A stretch of 15,370 bases of DNA, from contig JBMOLK010000111.1 in NCBI GenBank assembly GCA_049325575.1, positions 1-15,370 of the forward strand. The letters are read 5' to 3'. The DNA is from JBMOLK01 sp049325575. GTDB taxonomy: Bacteria > Bacillota > Clostridia > Acetivibrionales > Acetivibrionaceae. This document shows, in pieces, positions 1-8,276 of the stretch; position 1 is the stretch's first letter; every line of letters starts with the position of its first letter. Under the pieces are notes generated by a model, which did no database searches, had not been told where the DNA came from, and saw only the letters and a program-made list of their open reading frames with translations. Made by a program: the position numbers and the translations under genes.

Positions 1-808
1 CAGTTAGTAATAGAATGTTCTCCTTTGGAATAACCGGTTTAAAGCTGCTGGGGTTAATTATTTTCCATTTCTTTATTAATTCTCGGTACGTAAAGCCATG
101 CCTTTCAAAGTCAGCTTTAATATACTTGCCAGGGATCGCTTCCCAAACAGTATAAGACAAATCGTTTGCATAGAATATCGAAACTAATGCATCCACTTCC
201 CTTTCAGTTACTCCAACAAGGTTTGAAATTAGTCCGCCTAAGCTTAGACCAATCAAAATAACCTGACCACTGTTATTCTCCTTAAGCCACCGAATCAAGG
301 CCCTAATGTCTGAAACAGCTTGTTTTACAGAAAGTAGTGTCCTGTCAATATCAGCACTTATCATGAGTTCTCCGTTATATAATGCCGAATCAGAGTTTCG
401 CTCCAAATGATAAGGTAAAGTTGCAAAGTACATATTATAGTTTAGGCTCATAAACTTTTCCAAATATATATTCTGCTGCTTTTCGTGACCGGAAGCCCTC
501 CAGCCATGTACGAAAACTACATTAATTGGACTTTTATTCTTATTGTTTATGTAATAAAGACCTGAAGAATAGTTGTTGCAAGTATCATTTATTTGAATTT
601 CACTTTTAAAAGAATAATTTCCAATTTTATAATCCCCAAGAGTATTCTTTTCTTCAAAGCTTATTGCAGGTAAATGGGGGGCTTTATAAAACATGTCAAA
701 ATCTTCGATTTCACCAGACCTACAATTAAAATGCCAGGTGGAGCTCCTTTCTTTATGAAGCTGTAACAGTGCAAATCTATCTACCAGTTCCGATAATACT
801 TTATTCAC
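1..808 (-). CDS. alpha/beta hydrolase, C-terminus cut by window edge
   Basis: The reading frame opens at a GTG (806-808) and stays open for 269 codons to the left edge, so the C-terminus is missing. An AGAAGGA Shine-Dalgarno lies about five bases upstream of the GTG. The protein has no signal peptide and should be cytoplasmic. Around residues 97-103 it reads VVFVHGW, the typical beta-strand and oxyanion-loop HG of alpha/beta hydrolases. Residues 187-192 are GLSLGG, the nucleophile elbow with Ser189. The acid and histidine of the triad would lie near or beyond the edge. The substrate cannot be named; the fold fits an esterase, lipase or peptidase, and distant similarity to the ABHD18-like group is only a guess. 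It is the last gene in this minus-strand direction and appears to have its own promoter (854-882), so it need not be co-transcribed with the two-component genes upstream of it. Confidence 0.85.
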   Translation of the reverse strand, partial: MNKVLSELVDRFALLQLHKERSSTWHFNCRSGEIEDFDMFYKAPHLPAISFEEKNTLGDYKIGNYSFKSEIQINDTCNNYSSGLYYINNKNKSPINVVFVHGWRASGHEKQQNIYLEKFMSLNYNMYFATLPYHLERNSDSALYNGELMISADIDRTLLSVKQAVSDIRALIRWLKENNSGQVILIGLSLGGLISNLVGVTEREVDALVSIFYANDLSYTVWEAIPGKYIKADFERHGFTYRELIKKWKIINPSSFKPVIPKENILLLT

Positions 809-853
809 GATTATCCTTCTTTCTGATGTTGTAAATATGTACCTACCCTAAAT

Positions 854-882
854 ATTATACATTTGGAAAAAGGTTAAGTAAA
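854..882 (-). promoter_or_regulatory. sigma-A-type promoter for the left-edge hydrolase
   Basis: On the minus strand a TTTACT -35 (877-882, four of six consensus bases) and a perfect TATAAT -10 (854-859) are separated by 17 bp. The start codon at 808 would then have a leader of about 40 nt. The rest of the 133 bp gap (809-941) shows no clear terminator hairpin for the response-regulator gene upstream. Confidence 0.5.
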
Positions 883-941
883 CAATCTTTGTTGTAAGAT
901 TTGGTATTTAAAGATTTATTGATTTGGTATATATGAGAAGA

Positions 942-2540
942 TTACCAGTTATATGGATGCTCCGACTGACAATTTCTAAACTCTTTAGGTGATAAGCCGG
1001 CATACTTTTTAAATACTTTATAAAAATATCCCGGATCAGGATATCCTACTGATTTGGAAATTTCACTTATACTGCAATCTGTAGTAGAAAGAAGTTCTTT
1101 AGCCTTGTTGACCCTGAAAAGACTCAAGTAATCAGAAAAATACCTCCCTGTCTCTTCCTTAAATAACTGGCCAAGATAATTTGCATTGGTATTCATCTTG
1201 CAAGCTAAGGTTTTTATTGATATTTCCTCCCTATAGCTTGAACTGATATATTCCAGAACTCTTTTTATCAATGGATTTATACTCCCTGTCTTAAGATTAA
1301 TAAGATCTAAAAAAGCTTTTGAAATGTCCTTTAACCGCTTTACTATATCATCTTTTATCTGTAATTTAAATATATCTGAAAACGAACTATCCGGAATCTG
1401 TGCCATATCACTCCCGACCGGCAGCATACCTCTAACCAAGCCCATCATCTCTAAAAGAATCTCTAATGCTGCAGTGTGTATAAACGAAAGAGACATTTCC
1501 TTCTTATTCCCCATGGATAAAAAAACATCATCTATCCAATCCGATATTCCCTTCTCATCGTTTTGCGAAAACAATTCCTTCAACTTGTCGGTATTTTTAT
1601 TTGTGATTATTCTACTACAGGAATGAAAGCTTCTAATATCCTCACAATCAAGAATCCTGTCCGAAGATAAAACAAAGCTGTATTCCATAAGCTTTAATGC
1701 ACCGGTATAGCTTCTATGCACAAGACCGTAATCTTCCTCTATATTACCGATACAGATAAAAGCACGAAGATCTAAATGCTGGTTTATATGCTTTAAGCAC
1801 TTCTCAAGCACTCTTCTTATAAAAATTTTCTCAAGAGGTAATTTTCTTTCAATAAACAAAGCGATTATATCTCCGTCAGGTGAACAAAATGTCAATCCCC
1901 CGTTACCCTTTTCTATGATATCCCTGCATATTTCGTAGGATCTGGAAATCATACAGTTTATGTTTTTCCCCAAATTATGCTCGTCCCTTTTATGTAGAAT
2001 CCTTATAATACATGTACAATACTGCCAGCTGTCAAGATCGATTTGAATCATTTGAGATCTTCTTATAAGCTCATTATTATCAATGGAATTGGTAACCCAC
2101 CTAAAAAGGATATTATCCCGTATTATGCGTATATCCTCCGAAAGATATATCCTTTTATAAAGACTGTTTTCAATTTTATCGACAGCGCTAATTAGAGTAG
2201 ACAGTAATTCTTCGCGGTTTACAGGCTTTAGGAGGTAATTTTCAATACCAAGCTTGATTGATTCCTTAAGATACTCAAAATCATCATATCCGCTTAATAC
2301 AATGAACTTTATCTCAGGTTTTTTTTCTTTTAATAGTTTTATAAGCTCCAGTCCGTCAATTTCCGGCATCCTTATATCTGTAATCAGAATATCCGTTCCT
2401 GAATTCTCTATGGCTTCCAGTGCTTCAAGACCATCGGAGGCCGAACCTATAATCTCCAAACCATACTCTTCCCATTGGATAGTATGTTTCAAGCCATCTG
2501 TTATAAACGGTTCATCATCAGCTATGAATACTTTGTACAT
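942..2540 (-). CDS. YesN-type response regulator, REC + AraC-family HTH
   Basis: This is the transcription factor of a two-component system (532 aa). The receiver domain spans about residues 1-120, with acidic pocket Asp8/Asp9, phospho-acceptor Asp55 (ITDIRMP), Ser83 in the usual Thr/Ser position and Lys105 (LLKPV). A middle region of roughly 300 residues has no motif I recognise; such a long middle section is common in this family. The C-terminal AraC/XylS DNA-binding domain (about 425-525) shows two helix-turn-helix units, including YLGQLFKEETG and the signature VGYPDPGYFYKVFKKYAGLSPKEFR. The start ATG lies inside the 3' end of the kinase gene (23 bp overlap), with GAGGAG about 11 bases upstream, so translation is probably coupled. 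Members of this family usually control carbohydrate uptake or degradation genes. The likely targets here are the nearby solute-binding protein and the CBM-hydrolase, but that is inference. Confidence 0.93.
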   Translation of the reverse strand: MYKVFIADDEPFITDGLKHTIQWEEYGLEIIGSASDGLEALEAIENSGTDILITDIRMPEIDGLELIKLLKEKKPEIKFIVLSGYDDFEYLKESIKLGIENYLLKPVNREELLSTLISAVDKIENSLYKRIYLSEDIRIIRDNILFRWVTNSIDNNELIRRSQMIQIDLDSWQYCTCIIRILHKRDEHNLGKNINCMISRSYEICRDIIEKGNGGLTFCSPDGDIIALFIERKLPLEKIFIRRVLEKCLKHINQHLDLRAFICIGNIEEDYGLVHRSYTGALKLMEYSFVLSSDRILDCEDIRSFHSCSRIITNKNTDKLKELFSQNDEKGISDWIDDVFLSMGNKKEMSLSFIHTAALEILLEMMGLVRGMLPVGSDMAQIPDSSFSDIFKLQIKDDIVKRLKDISKAFLDLINLKTGSINPLIKRVLEYISSSYREEISIKTLACKMNTNANYLGQLFKEETGRYFSDYLSLFRVNKAKELLSTTDCSISEISKSVGYPDPGYFYKVFKKYAGLSPKEFRNCQSEHPYNW

Positions 2541-4335
2541 CTGCTTCCAGCTCCTCTTTGGTTTTTGCAGGTATTCTCATTATGACCTCTGTCCCTTTGC
2601 CGGGTTCACTTATTATGTCAATTCCATAGTTTCTCCCATAGATTAATTTAATCCGCTCATTGACATTTACCAGGCCTAGCCCGCTCTCCTCATGGGTATT
2701 TTTATCATAAAAAGATTTCTTGATCTTATAAAGCCTTTCTTTATCAATTCCCTTACCGTTGTCTATTATATGAATATAAAGTTCCTTATTCTCTTTATAT
2801 ATTTTGATGGTAATGTGGTTACCTTCTCTTGCCATATTTGCAGCATGTTTAATACAGTTTTCAATCAGGGGCTGTATGGAGTGTTTTATAATACCGCAGG
2901 AAACAGCTTGCTTGTGAACGTCAAAGTCCACCGAAAGTGTACCGGCATATCGCAGCCGAAAGAGTTCAATGTACATTTCGGAGTACTCCAGTTCCTCTCT
3001 AATACTTACCACTGTCTTTCCTTTAACGGCACGTCTTTGTAGTTCTGAAAGAATATAAATCATATCCGCCACCTCATTTACTCCTCTTGCTGCAGCTCTC
3101 ATGCGTATGGCCTCTAAAGTATTGTAGAGAAAATGAGGGTTGATTTGGGCCTGCAGTGCTTTTAACTCAGCAGTTTTTTGTTTTATTTCGGAAACGTAGA
3201 TTTTTTGTATGTATCTTTCAACTTCATCACACATTGAGTTAAAATCAGCTGCCATCTCGCTTATCTCATCCCTGGTATGATTAACAGGAATTCTTGCGCT
3301 AAGATCTCCATTTCTTACTCTTTTAAAACCGTGCATAATCAGTTTGATTCTTTTGGAAAAGGTAATCATGGTCAGGAACACTAGAAATACCGCTCCTAAT
3401 ATACAAGCTAGGGATACTAAAAAAATGGTTTGTATAATAAGGGATGTGCCTTTAATCATCTGGGACTTAGGTGTTATTACAATAACTGAAGCTCGTGGAT
3501 CATCGAAGGTCTTAGTACTGATAATATCTCCATTATTGGAATTTATAAGACCCTCTATTTCAGAAGGCTGTTCTTTCTGGTACTTACCTTCAGAATCAAA
3601 GAGTACCTGTCCGTCATCCGTATATATAACAACGTTTCCTTTAAATTTCACCTGATTTAAAACAAGATTGTTTAAGGCAGTTATATCATAATCAAAAGCT
3701 ATAAAGCCGGTAACATCGGGTGAAAAACGGTCTATTACCGGGTATACTACCGTAAAAGCCCTGGGATTCTCTTTTTCAGTATAGTAGTTAACCTCATGAG
3801 CCGGTAGTATTTTTCGTCCCCATATGCCGGGCATGGCTTTATCAATATCACCCAATAACATGCCTGTACCGGAGGTCCTTAGAATATCCGAATAGATAAA
3901 AAACTGTTTGAGATCTTTACTGTATATACTTATACCCAGAGTATCCTTAGTATTGGACATGATTGATTCAAAGTATTTTTCAAAGCCGTTGTAGGAAGTA
4001 TCCTGACTTTTGGACAACCTATCCAGTTTATACGCTAAATGTTCATTGTAGCCGTTTTTCATCAGATTGTCTATCTCTGCATACATGGAGGAATTAATGT
4101 ATATTTGCTGCATAATGTTCCTCGATTCCCCAAGCTTTTGCTCAAGGTATCTGTCCACGATGTTTAAGACCTGCCCATTATACTCTCTCTCTTTTTGCTG
4201 CAAGGATATACTGACGTTTTTAGAAGTGGTGAATGCTACAACCAGAATTGAAATAATTGATATGGCAGAGTAAATAATAAATATTCGGTTAAAAAACTTG
4301 TTTTTAAAGTATTTGGTATAAAGTTTTTTAATCAT
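2518..4335 (-). CDS. YesM-type sensor histidine kinase
   Basis: Membrane sensor kinase that should phosphorylate the overlapping response regulator. Counting from the ATG at 4335 (605 aa), a first membrane helix lies at about 17-37. An extracytoplasmic sensor region of about 260 residues (Cache-like in this family) follows, then a second helix at about 298-323 and a HAMP segment with VRNGDLSARIPV. The His_kinase domain has the signature QINPHFLYNTLEAI with phospho-acceptor His401. The ATPase domain shows the N box with Asn493 (LIENCIKH), the G1 box DNGKGI (525-530) and the G2 box GLGL (552-555). The frame could be extended five codons to a TTG at 4350, but that has no Shine-Dalgarno and would sit almost on the transcription start of the -10 boxes seen at 4360-4371. 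I therefore prefer the ATG, though its own binding site is weak (GGA, about 10 bases upstream). Confidence 0.92.
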   Translation of the reverse strand: MIKKLYTKYFKNKFFNRIFIIYSAISIISILVVAFTTSKNVSISLQQKEREYNGQVLNIVDRYLEQKLGESRNIMQQIYINSSMYAEIDNLMKNGYNEHLAYKLDRLSKSQDTSYNGFEKYFESIMSNTKDTLGISIYSKDLKQFFIYSDILRTSGTGMLLGDIDKAMPGIWGRKILPAHEVNYYTEKENPRAFTVVYPVIDRFSPDVTGFIAFDYDITALNNLVLNQVKFKGNVVIYTDDGQVLFDSEGKYQKEQPSEIEGLINSNNGDIISTKTFDDPRASVIVITPKSQMIKGTSLIIQTIFLVSLACILGAVFLVFLTMITFSKRIKLIMHGFKRVRNGDLSARIPVNHTRDEISEMAADFNSMCDEVERYIQKIYVSEIKQKTAELKALQAQINPHFLYNTLEAIRMRAAARGVNEVADMIYILSELQRRAVKGKTVVSIREELEYSEMYIELFRLRYAGTLSVDFDVHKQAVSCGIIKHSIQPLIENCIKHAANMAREGNHITIKIYKENKELYIHIIDNGKGIDKERLYKIKKSFYDKNTHEESGLGLVNVNERIKLIYGRNYGIDIISEPGKGTEVIMRIPAKTKEELEADVQSIHS

Positions 4336-4359
4336 AATTTTAACATCCAATCAAGACTT

Positions 4360-4394
4360 ATTATAATTGTAACGCATTGAGTTTTACTGTGCAA
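4360..4394 (-). promoter_or_regulatory. promoter of the kinase/regulator operon
   Basis: On the minus strand a TTGCAC (4389-4394, only TTG fits well) lies 17 bp before TACAAT (4366-4371). A perfect TATAAT follows directly (4360-4365) but lacks a recognisable -35. One of the two is probably the -10 for the two-component operon. The 177 bp divergent gap (4336-4512) also holds a short inverted repeat CTTAC-N4-GTAAG just upstream of the plus-strand gene, and I found no convincing plus-strand promoter in it. Confidence 0.35.
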
Positions 4395-4512
4395 ATAAAA
4401 TTGAAAAATCCTGTAATTTTTACATAAAACTGAAATTTTTAGACTATAAACTGCTAATAACCTGAAATAAACTTACTTATGTAAGAATATTAATTTTTAA
4501 GGGGGTATTTAC

Positions 4513-5835
4513 ATGAGAAATTGTAAGTTTGGTGTTTTTTCATTACTCTTAATTCTAACCCTTCTCTTTATATCTTCGTTTAGCCCAATTCCTGTTTCTG
4601 CCGCCTCATCAAGTGAGATTTCCTTTAAAGAAGTGGCGGACTGTCGAACCGGTTTTATAGGTAAAATTACAATCAGGAATACCGGGGATAAGGAAATTGA
4701 CCAATGGAAGCTGGAATTTGACTGGGACAGGGAAATTACATGCATATGGAATGCAAGGATTGAAAGTCATGAGAATAATCACTATGTCATTACTTTTGCA
4801 GAGTGGAACAAGGTTATTCCAAAGGGAAAAAGTGTGACCTTCGGTTTCGTTGTAAGGCCGGGTATGGTAAATAATGAACCTTCAGGCTATAAGCTCTCCG
4901 ATATCTATGATGAGCTGGCCAGGAAAGATAAAGAGTGGCAGGATTACACAGCTGCCAGGGAAGCTGAAGAAATGCAAAAATCATTTTGGGACTTTGCCAT
5001 GTATTTTGGTATCAGGTTTGAATCCCAGAATCCTTTTACAATAGGCTATTCCATAATGGAAAAAGACCCTTTTAAAGATACTGTCAGTGAAAGATATGAA
5101 ACTATCTATATCCCTACTGAAGATGGTATGAAACTAAAAGGAGCATTTTTCCCGTTGAAAGACTCAAAGGGTACAATAATTGTTTTGCACGGCAGGACAA
5201 GCTATGCGGCCCAAACTATACAACCCGTGAGATTTCTGATTCAGTCAGGATACCAGGTATTGGTTTATAATGCAAGAGTATGGAACTATTATGAAAACCC
5301 TAAGGAATATGTTGGGAACGTAGCCAGGGATATTGAAGATGTCGGGTGTGCCATTGAATACTTGAAGGCCAGACCGGATGTGGATAAAGACAAAATAGGT
5401 ATTTACGGCTTTTCCTATGGAGCCAGTAAATCTATTGCTGCAGGAAGCAGATATAAAGACATTAAGGTAGTCCTATCCGATGCAGCAATGTCTTATATAG
5501 GTGATGTATATGGCGCCGAGAGGGATGCAGCCTGGCTTTTGTGGATAAAAGAATATTTTAACATTCCCCCGGAGCAGGAAATACCAAAAGAACTGTACGA
5601 TACAATTGATTATACTTCTGCAATAAAGGATATTCATGTACCCGTACTAATCCTGCACGGCTTGAAGGACGATGTTGTACCTGCGACAGCAGCCAATAAC
5701 CTGTACCAGAGTGCAAACGAGCCCAAGGAAATATATTATATGCCAAATACAGGGCACTGCAACTGGGCCTCTACAGAGGACAAGGCCGGATACGAAAGTA
5801 CGGTGCTGCAATTTCTTGAAAATAACTTAAATTAA
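4513..5835 (+). CDS. secreted alpha/beta hydrolase with CBM2-like domain
   Basis: Exported 440 aa protein. An AAGGGGG ribosome binding site (4499-4505) precedes the ATG. Residues 1-30 form a signal peptide: Arg2/Lys5, a hydrophobic core, and a VSA-type cleavage site near residue 30. Residues about 36-115 match the pattern of family 2 carbohydrate-binding modules: GFIGKITIRNTG, W65 in the QWKLEFD strand, IWNARI with W79, EWNKVIPKG with W98, and TFGF near 109-112. These tryptophans are the kind that stack on cellulose or xylan. After a partly helical, charged linker comes an alpha/beta hydrolase domain (about 195-440) with oxyanion HG (226-227), nucleophile Ser301 in GFSYG, probable acid Asp386 in HGLKDDVVP and His415 in NTGHCNW. 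A plausible role is an extracellular esterase held on polysaccharide, but peptidase activity cannot be excluded. It is transcribed divergently from the two-component operon. Confidence 0.88.
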   Translation: MRNCKFGVFSLLLILTLLFISSFSPIPVSAASSSEISFKEVADCRTGFIGKITIRNTGDKEIDQWKLEFDWDREITCIWNARIESHENNHYVITFAEWNKVIPKGKSVTFGFVVRPGMVNNEPSGYKLSDIYDELARKDKEWQDYTAAREAEEMQKSFWDFAMYFGIRFESQNPFTIGYSIMEKDPFKDTVSERYETIYIPTEDGMKLKGAFFPLKDSKGTIIVLHGRTSYAAQTIQPVRFLIQSGYQVLVYNARVWNYYENPKEYVGNVARDIEDVGCAIEYLKARPDVDKDKIGIYGFSYGASKSIAAGSRYKDIKVVLSDAAMSYIGDVYGAERDAAWLLWIKEYFNIPPEQEIPKELYDTIDYTSAIKDIHVPVLILHGLKDDVVPATAANNLYQSANEPKEIYYMPNTGHCNWASTEDKAGYESTVLQFLENNLN

Positions 5836-5842
5836 ATTATAT

Positions 5843-5870
5843 GCCCGGGGGCCTTAAGTCTCCGGGCTTT
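5843..5870. terminator. bidirectional hairpin terminator between convergent genes
   Basis: An eight-pair stem (5843-5850 with 5860-5867; GCCCGG/CCGGGC core plus one G-T and one G-C pair) closes a nine-base loop and is followed by TTTATT on the plus strand. It starts seven bases after the stop of the CBM-hydrolase. On the minus strand the same hairpin directly follows the stop of the solute-binding protein gene and is trailed by an A/T-rich tract, so it probably serves both genes. The U-tract is short on both sides. Confidence 0.75.
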
Positions 5871-7386
5871 ATTCCTTGTTCTTTAAAGCCAGCCAGGCAT
5901 CCAGCTGTCGTTGTTCTTCTGCCATTACCCTGTCAAGTCCAAGGGATTTATATTTTGAGATAGCTTTAGGTAAATAGTCATCAGGGTCCACAGCTCCTGT
6001 AACAAGTGGCCCCCAGTATTCGGATGAAACACTTAGAAGAGCAGAAATTTCCTTTTTTACAGGAGCAGGGTCAAAGCTAAATCCAAAAAGCGGAGATTTA
6101 ACCGCCGATTCATTGAATCTAAGGTAATCGTCCCAATATGTAGAGGGATAACTTGAATGAATATAGCATATAAACATATTTCCAACGGTAAACGGCGCTA
6201 ACATATAGGAAGAATTATGCTGGTTGATACCTTCCGGAAGCTCAAATACGTTTTCAGACTTCATGATACGGTGTTTTCCCTCAATCCCAAACACGATAAG
6301 ATTATAAAGATACTTGTCTGTATTTAGTAAATCAAGAAACATCATCGCTCTTTCAGGGTTCTTTGATGTTTTGGATATTGCAAGCATGGAGCCCTGGCAG
6401 TCACGGTTCTCTATCACCGGAGTCATAAGCGGAACTACATCCACATCATAACCAAATCTTAGCTTTAGTGTTATATCAGAGTGTGGTACATTGGATAATA
6501 CGGATGCAAACCAGCTGCCGCTCTTTTCAAACTCCACCAGCTGCTTTAAGGAGGCTGCCTCTTTAGGTATATATCCAGCCAGATACCACCTTCTCATTGT
6601 AGAAAAATACTTCTTGTACTCGGGTGTATCAAACTGGTTTATAACCTTATAACCTGTCCTGTTATCATAGTATAAGGCTCCGGGAATATTCTCAATAATA
6701 CTGTCAAAAGGCAGTGAAGGTGAGTTGTTGTATGCTGATTGAATGGCATAAGGCATAATGCCAGGTTCCCTTTCTTTTATGACTTCAAGCATAGGCTCAA
6801 TATCATAAAAGCTTGAAATCTTTGAAAGATCAAATCCGTACTTTTCTACATATTTTTTATTGAAGATTACTGCATTTTGGTGAGCTATCTCTTTATTGGC
6901 GGGTACAGCATATATTTTCCCCTTAATGCGAGCTCCCTCTAGAAAAAGCGGGTTTAGAATCTTCAATATACCCTGCCCATGTTCTTTTAAAAGTAAGTCC
7001 AGCTCAATGAATGATCCGTTGGCAGCATTTTGAGCATAATTATTTTTATATGCTGCAGTAAAACATATATCGTATGGTTCTCCTGAAGCAATGATGGCAT
7101 CAATTTCCCTATCATAATACTGCCAGTCAATCAAACGGATTTCCAAAGTTGCATTGATCTTTTCCTTCAAGTATTTATTAACTTCCTTTAGCACCAGGTT
7201 AGTATCCTTTTGAGGCGCATTAATGTGGTACCATACTATATGATAAGGGGGCAAGTTTGAGGACATGTTTTCAGCCAGGTTTTGCTTAACGGTTTTTTCA
7301 GTAGGTGGGCTGAAACGTGAAAGCAATAGGAAGGATAAAAAGCTTAAGATTAGAATAACACGCATTAGTATCCCAATATTTCTCAC
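5869..7386 (-). CDS. extracellular solute-binding protein (DUF3502 type)
   Basis: A 505 aa protein resembling the sugar-binding components of CUT1-type ABC importers that carry a C-terminal DUF3502 domain. The GTG start is fixed by an excellent AAGGAGGT site six bases upstream (7393-7400). Residues 8-23 form a hydrophobic export segment, but there is no Cys and so no lipobox, which is unusual for a Gram-positive binding protein; it may stay attached through an uncleaved signal anchor. The body contains the family features SGEPYDICFTA (hinge region, about 96-106), KIYAVPAN (about 156-163) and QSAYNNSP. The C-terminal segment FGFSFDPAPVKKEISAL through GAVDPDDYLP is typical of DUF3502. No permease or ATPase gene is adjacent, so it either works with transporter genes elsewhere or acts as a ligand presenter for the nearby YesM-type kinase (inference). 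It ends at the shared hairpin terminator. Confidence 0.88.
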   Translation of the reverse strand: MRNIGILMRVILILSFLSFLLLSRFSPPTEKTVKQNLAENMSSNLPPYHIVWYHINAPQKDTNLVLKEVNKYLKEKINATLEIRLIDWQYYDREIDAIIASGEPYDICFTAAYKNNYAQNAANGSFIELDLLLKEHGQGILKILNPLFLEGARIKGKIYAVPANKEIAHQNAVIFNKKYVEKYGFDLSKISSFYDIEPMLEVIKEREPGIMPYAIQSAYNNSPSLPFDSIIENIPGALYYDNRTGYKVINQFDTPEYKKYFSTMRRWYLAGYIPKEAASLKQLVEFEKSGSWFASVLSNVPHSDITLKLRFGYDVDVVPLMTPVIENRDCQGSMLAISKTSKNPERAMMFLDLLNTDKYLYNLIVFGIEGKHRIMKSENVFELPEGINQHNSSYMLAPFTVGNMFICYIHSSYPSTYWDDYLRFNESAVKSPLFGFSFDPAPVKKEISALLSVSSEYWGPLVTGAVDPDDYLPKAISKYKSLGLDRVMAEEQRQLDAWLALKNKE

Positions 7387-7392
7387 GCTCCT

Positions 7393-7435
7393 ACCTCCTT
7401 TTTACAGATGGGCATTATCATTTTATATTATAACA
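7393..7435 (-). promoter_or_regulatory. extended -10 promoter and strong RBS of solute-binding gene
   Basis: On the minus strand TGTTATAAT (7427-7435) is an extended -10 element with a perfect TATAAT. No good -35 is visible, as expected for that class. AAGGAGGT at 7393-7400 is a near-perfect Shine-Dalgarno and decides the GTG start. The remaining gap towards the lipoprotein gene (about 7436-7567) shows no hairpin terminator that I can see. Confidence 0.45.
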
Positions 7436-7567
7436 AAAAAGTCCTTTCCCTCCAGTACCACATAAAACTTCCAGTATATGTACCAATACAGCATCCATGT
7501 TTTATACTTTATAACCCTATAAAATTGAACAATAGCGTCTAAGGAGCTATGTTGCATCTTTTCTATT

Positions 7568-8095
7568 TCACATATAACACCTACAATCTTTAAAAACATA
7601 AAACACCCTCTTATCACCCTTGATTACGGTTCTTTTAGTCCTTAAAATTTCCAACTTTTTTTCAATAGGTAATCTAAGATACTCAGAGCCTGGTGTGTCA
7701 ATGAATACCCCATTTGGAGGACAAAGCATTGAAGAAGAATTTGAAAAGAAAACTCCCTGGAAAACCCTCTTATTATTGACTACTAAAACAAAGGGTTTAT
7801 ACATAAACTTCGATCTATTCTTAAATACTTCCTTATTAATACCAAGGTATGTATCATCCCATATATATTGGCCTTCATCAGAATTTGTTATAATAGGCTT
7901 ATCTTCAAGAGGTAATTCATTAATATCAATCTTACTTGCTTCATCATTGTTCAATTCCTTTACAAAATATAGAGCAAAGGAAGTATTACTGTCATCTGTA
8001 TCATTTAAGTCAGACTTAGGTCCACTACACCCAGCTAAAGTAGTAATAATTAGTAAAAAAAGAATTAAACATTTTGTAATGCTTTTAGCAGCCAT
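7568..8095 (-). CDS. small lipoprotein of unknown function
   Basis: A 175 aa protein that I do not recognise. The ATG is preceded by GAAGGGGGA about five bases upstream. The N-terminus is a classical lipoprotein signal: Lys4/Lys8, a hydrophobic run and the lipobox LAGC with lipidated Cys23. The next 15 residues are a Ser/Asp/Asn-rich tether. The mature part (about 40-160) looks like one small globular domain with features such as GQYIWDDTYLGI, KPFVLVVNNKRVFQGVFF and SSSMLCPPNGVFIDTPG, suggesting an extracellular beta-rich ligand-binding or protein-binding domain. The last 15 residues are Arg/Lys/Cys-rich and end abruptly, so a truncation or frameshift near 7570-7620 cannot be excluded. It is separated from the solute-binding gene by 181 bp with a promoter between them, so it is probably a single-gene unit. 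Confidence 0.8.
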   Translation of the reverse strand: MAAKSITKCLILFLLIITTLAGCSGPKSDLNDTDDSNTSFALYFVKELNNDEASKIDINELPLEDKPIITNSDEGQYIWDDTYLGINKEVFKNRSKFMYKPFVLVVNNKRVFQGVFFSNSSSMLCPPNGVFIDTPGSEYLRLPIEKKLEILRTKRTVIKGDKRVFYVFKDCRCYM

Positions 8096-8121
8096 TAATA
8101 TTCCCCCTTCGTAATTTTATT

Positions 8122-8140
8122 TAAATTATGCCATAATTTA
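8122..8140. promoter_or_regulatory. perfect 19-bp palindrome over the lipoprotein -10
   Basis: Nine-base arms (8122-8130 and 8132-8140) mirror each other exactly around C8131. The left arm contains the complement of TGGCATAAT (8125-8133), an extended -10-like box for the lipoprotein gene on the minus strand. A symmetric site on a promoter is what a dimeric repressor would bind. The site is AT-rich, so chance is possible. Confidence 0.4.
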
Positions 8141-8222
8141 CAATGAAATAAAATATTCTTTCAGGTAATATTTTTTAAGAACTAATATATCGTTATAGAA
8201 TTGCTTATTGCATAGTTAATTG

Positions 8223-8251
8223 TTGCCGATAGTATCTTTATCCAATATATT
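8223..8251 (+). promoter_or_regulatory. promoter of the SRA-like/MBL gene
   Basis: TTGCCG (8223-8228, four of six) and TATATT (8246-8251, five of six) are spaced by 17 bp. The predicted transcription start near 8258 leaves about 19 nt before the ATG at 8277, enough to include the TAGGAG ribosome binding site (8265-8270). The gene therefore seems to be transcribed alone. Confidence 0.45.
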
Positions 8252-8276
8252 TTTATTACACTTATAGGAGCTAAAG

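Noticed and set aside
7423..7617. Open frame of 64 codons on the minus strand, with GAGGGTG before an internal ATG
   Set aside because: It overlaps the end of the lipoprotein gene and the -10 box of the solute-binding gene, its composition (Tyr/Trp/Ile-rich) is not protein-like, and no motif is visible. I treat it as chance.
7620..8114. Long plus-strand frame opposite the lipoprotein gene
   Set aside because: The minus-strand frame has a perfect lipobox, signal peptide and ribosome binding site, while the plus-strand frame has no recognisable domain and no Shine-Dalgarno, so it is an antisense shadow.
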